A DNA stretch of 5,314 nucleotides from a bacterium (GCA_002401225.1 NVSM01000074.1:1-5314); one strand, 5' to 3'; shown: positions 1 to 5,314, counted from the stretch's first letter. Numbers and translations: made by a program. Notes: a model not told the origin generated them from the sequence alone.

Positions 1-1
1 G

Positions 2-244
2 GCTGCTGCGGGTCGTATTACAGCTCTAACGGACCTCGATTCTAGCGCAAAAGGTCTCCCCCCCGCTCAAGCTATCGCGGCCACTACACACGGTATTTCT
101 GTCACCGATGGTGTTATTACCATTACCTGGAGGGCGGACGGTACAAGCCTCGATGGCGTGACCTATACGTTAGCGGCTCAGGGTTTTCTTCCACCCATTC
201 AGTGGGTGTCTGGTGGCACCTGTACTGCCGGTGGCTACTGTTAG
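2..244 (+). CDS. type IV pilin-like protein, C-terminal 80 residues (partial)
   Basis: The open frame enters from the left edge and ends at TAG 242-244, giving the last 80 residues of a protein whose start lies outside the window. It is identified by comparison with the complete pilin just downstream: both share ALTDL, a TH about 20 residues later, then W..DGT.L.G..Y.LA.Q, PIQW, GG.C and a final GYC. That pattern is the beta-sheet head and C-terminus of a pilin. The last seven residues read CTAGGYC, a Cys-x5-Cys pair that could form a very small C-terminal disulfide loop. The N-terminal prepilin leader and helix cannot be seen, so assignment rests on the paralogue. It is probably a major or minor subunit of a type IV pilus or related filament, inserted in the inner membrane before assembly. 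It forms a tandem pair with the next gene, 180 bases away and on the same strand. Confidence 0.8.
   Translation, partial: AAAGRITALTDLDSSAKGLPPAQAIAATTHGISVTDGVITITWRADGTSLDGVTYTLAAQGFLPPIQWVSGGTCTAGGYC
214..229 (+). promoter_or_regulatory. weak sigma-54-like match inside pilin 1 coding end
   Basis: TGGCACCTGTACTGCC fits TGGCACG-N4-TTGCW with the invariant GG and GC intact and correctly spaced, and mismatches at three other positions. It lies in the codons for the Gly-Gly-Thr-Cys end of pilin 1, about 195 bases upstream of the next pilin, so coding constraint may explain it. It is listed as the weaker alternative to the site at 319-334. Confidence 0.12.
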
Positions 245-318
245 GCATTGCCACTTCATTCGCTTTTATTCTCACTTGCTTCGTGGTATCCGTTCGAATT
301 TTACCCTTCGGGCGGCGT

Positions 319-334
319 TGTCCCGCTTATTGCT
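319..334 (+). promoter_or_regulatory. candidate sigma-54 (-24/-12) promoter for pilin 2
   Basis: TGTCCCGCTTATTGCT matches the sigma-54 consensus TGGCACG-N4-TTGCW at all specified positions except two: the second G of the -24 element is T, and the A is C. The -12 half, TTGCT, is perfect. A start site about a dozen bases downstream would leave a leader of roughly 80 bases before the pilin ATG at 425. Sigma-54 with PilR drives pilA in Pseudomonas and relatives, which makes the site plausible here. The broken GG is a real weakness because it is the most conserved dinucleotide of the -24 box. Confidence 0.33.
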
Positions 335-389
335 TGCAACCTACCCATTTTGACCCTATAAACCCATATAAAACAAAGCATTAGACGTA

Positions 390-395
390 TATAAT
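390..395 (+). promoter_or_regulatory. possible sigma-70 -10 box upstream of pilin 2
   Basis: A perfect TATAAT lies 29 bases before the ATG at 425. No good -35 hexamer sits at 16-18 bases upstream; the only TTGACC nearby (350-355) is far too distant. The surrounding 355-395 stretch is AT-rich, so a chance match is easy. This competes with the sigma-54 candidate at 319-334. Confidence 0.2.
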
Positions 396-424
396 TTGCC
401 CATCGATTGTATGAATTAACTACT

Positions 425-844
425 ATGCAGAATCCAAGACGAAATCGAGGCTTCACCCTGCTCGAACTAATGTTAGTAACCGCCATCATCGGCGTACTGG
501 CATCGGTTGCGCTTCCTGCCTATCAACAGTACAGCGACCGCGCTCGCTTCTCCGAGGCGATATTGGCAGTTACTCCCTATAAGACCGCTATCGAACTGTC
601 TGTTTCCAGGGGGCTCTCCACCGCGCTGACTGATCTACAATCTGGAATAAATGGCATTCCTGACTGGCAGTGGATGGGCGTAGATACGCACTTTGTAGGC
701 GTACTATCTGGCACCATCTACATATTGTGGCAACTAGATGGAACCCCTCTCGCTGGCACCAGCTATAGCCTTGCGATGCAAAATATTACCCCTCCGATAC
801 AATGGCTCGAGGGCGGCAGCTGCGTTCAATCTGGATATTGCTAA
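425..844 (+). CDS. type IV pilin-like protein (class III prepilin), second of a tandem pair
   Basis: This is a complete prepilin of 139 residues. The start is taken at ATG 425 rather than the in-frame TTG at 407, because it gives a 9-residue basic leader (MQNPRRNRG) ending in the Gly before the PilD cleavage site. After cleavage the mature protein begins FTLLE, with the conserved Glu at +5, a hydrophobic helix over about +1 to +24, and Pro at +22, all typical of type IVa pilins. The head domain is short (mature length about 130). It ends CVQSGYC, a Cys-x5-Cys pair that are its only cysteines, so any disulfide loop is tiny compared with the usual D-region. No clear Shine-Dalgarno precedes the ATG. 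The head matches the truncated gene at 2-244 across its last 80 residues. The role is a filament subunit; whether major or minor cannot be told. Symbol left blank because paralogues make pilA uncertain. Confidence 0.92.
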   Translation: MQNPRRNRGFTLLELMLVTAIIGVLASVALPAYQQYSDRARFSEAILAVTPYKTAIELSVSRGLSTALTDLQSGINGIPDWQWMGVDTHFVGVLSGTIYILWQLDGTPLAGTSYSLAMQNITPPIQWLEGGSCVQSGYC

Positions 845-882
845 TTGAAGTTACTCTTTAACCTCTACTCTGGTCGAAGTAC

Positions 883-1497
883 ATGTTAGATATAAAGTCT
901 TGCATCAATCACCCCAACGCGAAGGCAATAGCGGCATGTAACCGCTGTAGCAGTGCTCTTTGTGGCATGTGCAGTAACTTCATCGATGAGATTGTCCTGT
1001 GCGAAAGCTGTAGTGAAGCATTTGAGTCGGAAAAGTTTGTCGCTGCACAGACAGAGAAGCTGGAACGCCCCAACTCAACGATGGTGGTGGAAGATCAGGC
1101 AGCGGAAAAATTCAATTCTCCGGCAACCAGAAAGAACCCTAGCAAGGCTATTCAGTGGGCAGTAGTTATAGTGAGCGGTTGTATCATCTCGGCACAGCTA
1201 TTTTTTTACAGCAATCCACCTTTGGTAGAACAGCAACCTAGCGCTATCGCAAAAGAGCTACAGCTAAGCTCGTTAGTGAAGTGCATGTTGCTATTCAGAG
1301 AGATAGGTTTGATCTTACAGGATGGGCGTATGCCGGAAAGCGATATGCTCTGTGCAGACTCGGATGCGGCGAATGTGCTTGTCAATGAAGGCGGTAACAT
1401 TCGTTTCTATCACCCTAACCCGCAGCATTACGGCTATGAAGAAATCTCTGTTGGCAATACCGATGCAGAACCTCGCATTGTTCTGGCAGAGCAGTAA
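883..1497 (+). CDS. unrecognised membrane protein with N-terminal B-box-like zinc finger
   Basis: This protein of 204 residues is not a family I can name. Residues 7-43 carry a dense metal-binding pattern: C7-x2-H10, C19-x2-C22, C27-x2-C30 and C40-x2-C43. It resembles bacterial B-box-type zinc fingers of the C..HP...A...C..C....C..C......C..C form and is sufficient for two zinc ions. A polar linker rich in Glu and Lys follows (about 44-88), then one membrane helix (about 89-109) and a C-terminal domain of about 95 residues. With the zinc finger in the reducing cytoplasm, the C-terminal part would be periplasmic, where C134 and C157 could form a disulfide. It starts 38 bases after the second pilin on the same strand, so cotranscription is possible, and a pilus-assembly or pilin-chaperoning role is an inference from position only. 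The Shine-Dalgarno is weak; ATG 883 is chosen because the first zinc ligand follows six residues later. Confidence 0.82.
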   Translation: MLDIKSCINHPNAKAIAACNRCSSALCGMCSNFIDEIVLCESCSEAFESEKFVAAQTEKLERPNSTMVVEDQAAEKFNSPATRKNPSKAIQWAVVIVSGCIISAQLFFYSNPPLVEQQPSAIAKELQLSSLVKCMLLFREIGLILQDGRMPESDMLCADSDAANVLVNEGGNIRFYHPNPQHYGYEEISVGNTDAEPRIVLAEQ

Positions 1498-1578
1498 TCC
1501 AGTATTCAAGAACTCATCAGGGATAGGCCGGTGCATAGCAAAAGAACAAAGTAGTCGAACTTGCTAATCGAATATGCC

Positions 1579-1595
1579 AGCGCGGGGGCGCTTTC
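1579..1595 (+). terminator. possible weak terminator after the zinc-finger gene
   Basis: A 5-bp stem AGCGC/GCGCT (1579-1583 and 1588-1592) closes a GGGG loop and is followed by only two further Ts before a C. It lies about 80 bases past the stop at 1497 and touches the end of the convergent oxygenase gene. The short stem and short T run make it weak. Confidence 0.25.
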
Positions 1596-2205
1596 ACCTA
1601 CTGGGAATAGCTTGCTGAATTGCTCGCACGTTAAAGCTGATACTTACACGGTCTTCAGTACTCTCATTGACTTCGACTCCGTGCTCTAACCAACCTGGGA
1701 ATATGTACATCCTGCCTTCTTCTGGACGCATGCGAACCTCCTCCGCCGTGAAGTCAGTTTGCTTTGTAATGGGAGAGGTAAACATTCTGGATGCCACCCG
1801 CGGGTCGCGAAAAAATATACTACCGCACTCCGGCGCCTTAAGACTTACGTAGTAAACACCACTAAAATGACAATTCGCATGGTAATGAAGTTTATTGGAA
1901 GCCCCTGGTGGGCTGATATTCACCCATGCTTGATGGTCCAAGATCACGTTTGGCATGAAGTGCTGTGATTCGGCAATACGCTGGCATACCTGCTGGATTC
2001 GAAGGTTTATGTCTTCGAATTCGGCCAGATCTTGAAGATTATTAGGGCTTTGCCAGCCTTTTACATTGGTATTGCTCACGCCATTAGGATCGTTGCTTCT
2101 CATCTTATTGGCCAATTCCAATATTTTCGCGTTGAAGCTTACTCTGTCGTCGAACAAGGTGGTCCAGACTAGGCTGGGGAACAGTGCTTGAGTGTCAATT
2201 TCCAA
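1594..2205 (-). CDS. putative 2OG-Fe(II) oxygenase (TIGR02466 / PF13759 type)
   Basis: This is a small non-haem iron, 2-oxoglutarate-dependent oxygenase of unknown substrate, presumably cytoplasmic (no signal peptide or membrane segment). The following numbers are for the 203-residue form. The double-stranded beta-helix core begins near residue 90 with WVNISPPG. It continues with HYHANCHFSGVYYVS, where H107 and H109 (or H113) can supply the first iron ligands, then GSIFFRDPR. It ends with FPGWLEHGV, whose H175 is the distal ligand, and RVSISFN, whose R186 would bind 2-oxoglutarate. These blocks are the hallmark of the TIGR02466 family, whose members are close to 200 residues. The frame has no upstream ATG. 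TTG 2205 is preferred because GAGGA sits 7 bases ahead of it and it falls just before the conserved IDTQALFPSLVW block. TTG 2262, adding 19 unconserved residues, is the alternative. It converges on the zinc-finger gene and shares a strand with the receptor gene, but a strong terminator separates it from that gene. Confidence 0.88.
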   Translation of the reverse strand: MEIDTQALFPSLVWTTLFDDRVSFNAKILELANKMRSNDPNGVSNTNVKGWQSPNNLQDLAEFEDINLRIQQVCQRIAESQHFMPNVILDHQAWVNISPPGASNKLHYHANCHFSGVYYVSLKAPECGSIFFRDPRVASRMFTSPITKQTDFTAEEVRMRPEEGRMYIFPGWLEHGVEVNESTEDRVSISFNVRAIQQAIPSR

Positions 2206-2212
2206 TGAATTG

Positions 2213-2217
2213 TCCTC
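2213..2217 (-). promoter_or_regulatory. ribosome binding site that sets the oxygenase start
   Basis: On the minus strand GAGGA, within AGAGAGGACA, lies 7 bases upstream of TTG 2205. No comparable purine tract precedes the alternative TTG at 2262. This supports the shorter protein. Confidence 0.6.
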
Positions 2218-2294
2218 TCTAGGGTTAGTGGGTAGAACCTTACTTTCAGAAAAGACTAGCAAGATTTCTGAAACGTCCGACTCAAGGCGACTAA

Positions 2295-2300
2295 ATTATA
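2295..2300 (-). promoter_or_regulatory. candidate -10 box for the oxygenase gene
   Basis: The minus strand reads TATAAT here, inside an AT-rich stretch about 90 bases upstream of the preferred TTG 2205. No clear -35 hexamer is found at 16-18 bases. Transcription must restart in this gap because the terminator at 2434-2451 lies between the receptor and the oxygenase. Confidence 0.3.
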
Positions 2301-2426
2301 AAGAAATTTTAACAATTAGGCGATTTTGAATTCTCGCATTTTTGCTGGTACCCGATAATTCGAGATCTCAATATTCTAAGCGGAATTAGTCCAACGCACT
2401 CCCTCTATTCGGTTTTTAACATGCAT

Positions 2427-2456
2427 AAAAAAAGGGGCTCTTATGAGCCCCTTTTT
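2427..2456 (-). terminator. strong bidirectional intrinsic terminator
   Basis: A perfect 7-bp stem GGGGCTC/GAGCCCC (2434-2440 and 2445-2451) closes a 4-base loop. It is flanked by seven As at 2427-2433 and five Ts at 2452-2456, so it ends in a U run when read from either strand. On the minus strand it lies about 70 bases after the receptor stop and ends that transcript in seven Us before the oxygenase promoter. Confidence 0.92.
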
Positions 2457-2465
2457 ACTTCATCC

Positions 2466-2481
2466 GATCACCGAAGTGATC
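2466..2481 (-). other. UUCG-tetraloop hairpin in receptor 3' UTR
   Basis: Read on the minus strand this is GATCAC-TTCG-GTGATC: a perfect 6-bp stem closed by a C(UUCG)G tetraloop, one of the most stable RNA loops. It sits 15 bases before the terminator stem in the receptor transcript, has no U run of its own, and probably acts as a 3'-end structure that protects the mRNA. Confidence 0.55.
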
Positions 2482-2491
2482 TTCAAAGTTG

Positions 2492-2512
2492 CCGCACTAG
2501 TCACACGTGCGG
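2492..2512 (-). other. 6-bp hairpin just after the receptor stop codon
   Basis: CCGCAC (2492-2497) pairs with GTGCGG (2507-2512) around a 9-base loop. In the receptor transcript it begins 11 bases after the stop codon and is the first of three hairpins ending in the terminator. Read on the plus strand it is followed by TTTT (2513-2516) and could weakly stop readthrough into the receptor gene. Confidence 0.4.
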
Positions 2513-2523
2513 TTTTACGATTT

Positions 2524-3915
2524 CTAGAAATCGTAGATGAAACGTGCGTAGATCGAACGACCCATTGGGTCTTGAAGACCACCGATTACACCAGCAAATT
2601 CTGGTGAACCCTGAGGCTTACGATCGAACAAGTTACGTGAACCGAGAGTAAACGCTCCCTCACCACCTAACATTTCGATACCACGGTAGGTGTAGGACGC
2701 ATCCATCTGAGTCCACTGTCTAACCGTATCCATGCCTTGAGGGCGCGTAAAACCACCGAAGAAGTCCAAATGTGTAAACTGAGGACCGTCATACGGCATT
2801 TCATCGATAAAGCGCGTAATAGTGTTCACAGAGTGTTTGCCCATCGTCCAACCTATTGTCAGGTTGGCCTTCCACTCGGGAAGTTCTGGCGCAGCACTCG
2901 TTATATCATTGTACAGACCAGCACCGTCTACAATCGGCGAAGAAGCATCGCCCTGATAATAGAAGTGATCTATGAAAGTCGCTTGTAGACCAACACGGAA
3001 ATCACCCCAGTTATTTAGGCTGAAGCGATAGTTAGCCGCAATATCGATGGCTTCCACTTCCACAGTTTCAGCATTGATAGTACTGGTGTTGTTCACCTGA
3101 AGAATCGTGAAGATATCACCCGGATCGCGAATGATGTCTTTGTTCGATGCAGGGTTTGCAATCCAGTCACGCAACTGCTGCTCAGATGGCTGATTTGCTG
3201 CAGTTATACCGTTAGCAGCAAAGCCAGTCGCGTTCTGGAAGTTGAGGAAATCCAGCTGCATTATATCTTGACCGTTGATATCGACGATTCGATTCTGGAA
3301 GTCAGTATTATTCCAAGTTACGGATAGGTCGAAATCACCCAGCGCAATATCGAAACCGAGTTGCTGAGACACTGAGGTCTCGTTCGTCAGATTTGGATTA
3401 CCGCCGCCACAGGCCGTAGTGAAGGCAGAGAACGGACCGAAGCGGTCAGTTACTGTGGATAGTCCACAGCTGATCGGATCGAATAAGTCTTGCAAAGCAG
3501 GAGCAATAAAGGCATCGCCCTGCGTCGCACGCAATGTCAACCAATCCATAGGCGCATAAGTGATACCAAATTTCGGGTCAGTTGACGACTGTCCAGTACT
3601 GAATTCTTCCCGGCGTACTGCCAGTTCAAGCTCAAGATTGGATAGCAGAGGAACTGATAGTTCCACGAAGAAAGCATCAACTTCACGACTACCGGAAGTG
3701 ACTCTTTCCTTCTCGACTCCACCAATCCAAGTATCGCCAGATAGTTCAGTGGCGGATGGAGTGTTGGTGTACTTATCGTCACGAAATTGGTAACCGACAG
3801 CGGCAGCGATAGGTCCGCCTGGTAGTTCAAAACCACCTAGAGGCACGTCACCGTTCAATACGATATCGATTACATCGAGAGACTCCATTTTTTTATTGAA
3901 CGTCCTAATAAACAT
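2524..3915 (-). CDS. TonB-dependent receptor, C-terminal barrel half (5'-truncated)
   Basis: The 463-residue frame encodes the C-terminal part of an outer-membrane TonB-dependent receptor, a gated 22-strand barrel for uptake of a large ligand such as a siderophore or glycan. The substrate cannot be inferred. Visible marks are the strand FELPGGPIAAAVGYQFRDD (residues 29-47), the block around GDAFIAPALQDLF (about 133-145), C150 and C169 probably paired in an extracellular loop before GNPNLTNETS, and a C-terminus of SIYARFIYDF whose final Phe is the usual barrel-insertion signal. The signal peptide, TonB box and plug domain are absent; members of this large class are commonly 800-1000 residues. 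Recognisable receptor sequence begins near M10 (3886-3888), and residues 1-9 are antisense to the neighbouring AT-rich gene, so the ATG at 3915 is not a genuine start. As it stands the product has no export signal and would not function. Its 3' end and terminator look intact. Confidence 0.88.
   Translation of the reverse strand: MFIRTFNKKMESLDVIDIVLNGDVPLGGFELPGGPIAAAVGYQFRDDKYTNTPSATELSGDTWIGGVEKERVTSGSREVDAFFVELSVPLLSNLELELAVRREEFSTGQSSTDPKFGITYAPMDWLTLRATQGDAFIAPALQDLFDPISCGLSTVTDRFGPFSAFTTACGGGNPNLTNETSVSQQLGFDIALGDFDLSVTWNNTDFQNRIVDINGQDIMQLDFLNFQNATGFAANGITAANQPSEQQLRDWIANPASNKDIIRDPGDIFTILQVNNTSTINAETVEVEAIDIAANYRFSLNNWGDFRVGLQATFIDHFYYQGDASSPIVDGAGLYNDITSAAPELPEWKANLTIGWTMGKHSVNTITRFIDEMPYDGPQFTHLDFFGGFTRPQGMDTVRQWTQMDASYTYRGIEMLGGEGAFTLGSRNLFDRKPQGSPEFAGVIGGLQDPMGRSIYARFIYDF
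3884..3895. other. truncation junction between two compositionally different blocks
   Basis: Receptor coding sequence (leftward) and the HupE-like gene (rightward) both lose their 5' ends here, around a run of seven Ts (3888-3894). G+C is about 53% in 3781-3840 and 47% in 3541-3600, against 27% in 4021-4080 and 32% in 4141-4200. No inverted repeat, target duplication or transposase is seen beside it. Confidence 0.75.
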
Positions 3916-5005
3916 ATCGAGTGCGTTTGCGCACGAGCAAAGTGTAGCGCGTATAAAAATTATCGATAGCGAAATACACCAGATCGAAAACTATTCCTAT
4001 CAATTGATTTGGCAAGTTTCATTAAAAGATCTTGTTAGAGTAGAAGATTTAGATATCGATCAAAATGGTAAAATCGAATGGGGAGAAATTACTACCAATG
4101 AATTGACTTTAGAAAAAATAGTTTCGTCAAACATTTCATTGAAAAGCATTCATAATCGTTGCTCTATGGTTTTTAATGATGTTTCGACAAGCATGTTATT
4201 TAATGGTTATGCTTTGAATATAAATATGAACATCTCATGCTTAAACGAATTAAATCATGTGCAATATAGTTTTTTAAAGGGGCTGGATAGTTTGCATGTT
4301 GCTGAAATAGATATAAACATTACTGATGTAAAAATAAAACAATTATTAACGCGCTCTAATTTTGAGGTCAATTTATTAACCAATAATGAATCGCCTACAG
4401 AGCAGACTGGTTTTGTTGGTTTTATTTACCAAGGGATTGTACACATCTTAATAGGAATTGATCATTTATTGTTTCTATTGATACTCATTTTCTCATCACT
4501 TGTAGTTAATACTGGAAATAGAGACAAATTATTTAATAGAAAGTCTTTCAAAAATATTGCAATGTATGTAACGGCATTTACTTTAGCGCATACTATCACT
4601 CTAATCTCTGCATCATTAAATTGGTTACTTTTACCATCTTGGATTGTCGAAAGCATTATCGCAGCCAGTATTGCGCTAGGCGCATTTAAACTTTTATTCA
4701 GTAAAGGTGTCATTAATACTGCAACTGTTTTTAATTTTGGTCTAATTCATGGTTTAGGTTTTGCCAGTGTTCTATCTGATTTGACCGGAGATATTTCTGA
4801 AAATATTATACTTTTATTAGGGTTTAACTTGGGTGTTGAAATTGGACAGATCCTGTTTTTGATTCTAACTGTGTCCATTTTGTTTATTGTATTAAGGATA
4901 ATTTCTTTTAACTCATTAAAAATCGTTATTGCGATATCAGTATTAGTCGTAGCAATCGCTTGGACTCTAGAGAGATTGTTCGAATTGGAGATTATTCCTT
5001 TTTAG
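3896..5005 (+). CDS. HupE/UreJ-family membrane protein with extracytoplasmic N-domain, start lost
   Basis: The frame of 369 residues fits the HupE_UreJ_2 family (PF13795): a signal peptide, an extracytoplasmic domain (about 13-170), then six or seven membrane helices (about 174-365). Key motifs are H183-x5-D189-H190 in the first helix, the metal-linked HX5DH signature of HupE/UreJ, H232 in FTLAHT, H285 in LIHGLGFA and the FNLGVEIGQ block near 310-318. HupE proteins are nickel permeases; the role of this long branch is not settled. D53-E64 (DIDQNGKIEWGE) is a canonical EF-hand-type loop, and C89/C115 may pair. The only possible initiator is TTG 3896, without a Shine-Dalgarno, leaving a 12-residue stub (NVLINISSAFA) before HEQS. 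The frame is open back to 3794 with no ATG or GTG, and reading upstream adds IFLL, more of a signal-peptide core. The native start is therefore missing. The gene is AT-rich, like the carbonic anhydrase 84 bases downstream. Confidence 0.88.
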   Translation: MNVLINISSAFAHEQSVARIKIIDSEIHQIENYSYQLIWQVSLKDLVRVEDLDIDQNGKIEWGEITTNELTLEKIVSSNISLKSIHNRCSMVFNDVSTSMLFNGYALNINMNISCLNELNHVQYSFLKGLDSLHVAEIDINITDVKIKQLLTRSNFEVNLLTNNESPTEQTGFVGFIYQGIVHILIGIDHLLFLLILIFSSLVVNTGNRDKLFNRKSFKNIAMYVTAFTLAHTITLISASLNWLLLPSWIVESIIAASIALGAFKLLFSKGVINTATVFNFGLIHGLGFASVLSDLTGDISENIILLLGFNLGVEIGQILFLILTVSILFIVLRIISFNSLKIVIAISVLVVAIAWTLERLFELEIIPF

Positions 5006-5089
5006 AGATTATTAAGAATGGTATTAAATGGGGGCAATTTTAGATAGAATGTGGGTAATTTATCTATCAAAAGGCTTTTATCTGTCTAT

Positions 5090-5314
5090 ATGAACAAAAG
5101 AATAGAACATCTTATTGAACGTAATAAGCAATGGGCTTCAGAGTTTGAAGCAGAAAATCCTGGAATTTTTTCGACTTTAGCGGATCAACAAAACCCAGAG
5201 TATCTATGGATTGGCTGTAGTGATAGTCGTGTTCCTGCCAATATGATTGTAGGATTACAGCCAGGAGAGGTATTCGTACACCGCAATGTTGCTAATCTAG
5301 TGAACCATTCCGAT
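5090..5314 (+). CDS. can: beta-class carbonic anhydrase, N-terminal 75 residues (partial)
   Basis: The frame runs off the right edge after 75 codons. It encodes the N-terminus of a cytoplasmic beta-carbonic anhydrase, which interconverts CO2 and bicarbonate. [10 protein letters not shown] holds C43, the first zinc ligand, and the catalytic D45-R47 dyad. [14 protein letters not shown] follows, the second conserved block. The order and spacing match E. coli Can closely, including the start position, so ATG 5090 is preferred; an in-frame GTG at 5051 would add 13 unconserved residues. The His-x2-Cys pair completing the zinc site is beyond the window. No Shine-Dalgarno stands directly before the ATG (AAAGG lies too far, near 5070). 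It lies 84 bases after the HupE-like gene on the same strand with similar AT-rich composition, so a shared operon is possible, with no terminator visible between them. The symbol can is given by similarity; cynT-type paralogues cannot be excluded. Confidence 0.93.
   Translation, partial: MNKRIEHLIERNKQWASEFEAENPGIFSTLADQQNPEYLWIGCSDSRVPANMIVGLQPGEVFVHRNVANLVNHSD

Larger units (their letters stand above)
2206..2433. other. intergenic region upstream of the oxygenase gene
   Basis: With the hairpins at 2434-2512 this makes a gap of about 318 bases without a gene. The part nearest the oxygenase is AT-rich and holds its likely promoter and ribosome binding site. Between about 2310 and 2420 I see no ORF, RNA gene or repeat; the 8-bp palindrome GAGATCTC at 2362-2369 is too short to interpret. 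Confidence 0.6.

Noticed and set aside
192..208. Inverted repeat CACCCA-TTCAG-TGGGTG near the end of the first pilin gene
   Set aside because: It lies wholly in the conserved Pro-Ile-Gln-Trp codons, has no U run and is best explained by coding sequence.
407..424. TTG 407 as the start of the second pilin
   Set aside because: ATG 425 gives a normal 9-residue basic prepilin leader; the extra six residues add nothing typical and have no ribosome binding site.
1315..1567. Overlapping frames on both strands around the end of the zinc-finger gene
   Set aside because: Their translations have no domain features, and the plus-strand one runs out of frame through the zinc-finger gene.
2362..2369. Palindrome GAGATCTC in the intergenic gap
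   Set aside because: An 8-bp palindrome is expected by chance at this scale and is not placed at the candidate promoter.
3537..3836. Open frames on both strands inside the receptor gene (3537-3836 and 3560-3793)
   Set aside because: They are frame shadows of the receptor, which has clear family motifs; their translations show no recognisable domain.
3880..3920. Insertion-sequence end or attachment site at the junction
   Set aside because: No terminal inverted repeat, direct repeat, tRNA fragment or transposase/integrase gene is visible on either side.
5041..5068. Inverted repeat TAGATA/TATCTA between the HupE-like and carbonic anhydrase genes
   Set aside because: It has 6 AT-rich base pairs and a 14-base loop that can pair in two registers; too weak for a terminator or operator. 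The nearby TAGAAT (5045-5050) has no matching -35.
5051..5089. GTG 5051 as an alternative start for the carbonic anhydrase
   Set aside because: ATG 5090 aligns with the start of E. coli Can, and the added residues show no conservation or ribosome binding site.

Overview
This window looks like proteobacterial DNA, most likely gammaproteobacterial. It carries class III prepilin genes, a TonB-dependent receptor (so a Gram-negative outer membrane), a TIGR02466-like 2OG-Fe(II) oxygenase, a HupE/UreJ-family membrane protein and a beta-carbonic anhydrase close to E. coli Can in its opening residues. No rRNA, tRNA, CRISPR array, transposase or phage gene is visible.

Layout: (1) 2-244, the 3' end of a type IV pilin-like gene. 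(2) 425-844, a complete second pilin, clearly a paralogue of the first, so this is a tandem pilin pair. A possible sigma-54 site lies between them. (3) 883-1497, same strand, an unrecognised protein with a Cys/His-rich zinc-finger N-terminus, one membrane helix and a C-terminal domain outside the cytoplasm. It may belong to the pilin cluster. (4) 1594-2205, opposite strand, a small oxygenase that probably starts at a TTG with a good Shine-Dalgarno. (5) 2434-2512, a set of hairpins including a strong intrinsic terminator, at the 3' end of (6) 2524-3915, opposite strand, the C-terminal half of a TonB-dependent receptor. (7) 3896-5005, a HupE/UreJ-type membrane protein whose signal peptide has lost its beginning. 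(8) 5090 to the window end, the start of a beta-carbonic anhydrase.

The strongest signal is a sharp junction near 3884-3895. The receptor loses its N-terminal half there and the HupE-like gene loses its start codon and signal-peptide n-region at the same place. Base composition also changes abruptly: G+C is about 53% in 3781-3840 and about 27% in 4021-4080. The two sides look like DNA from different sources joined at one point, through a real rearrangement or transfer, or through an assembly or amplification chimera. Functional links should therefore be drawn within each side only: pilins plus zinc-finger protein on the left, HupE-like protein plus carbonic anhydrase on the right. I see no convincing new defence or mobile system.
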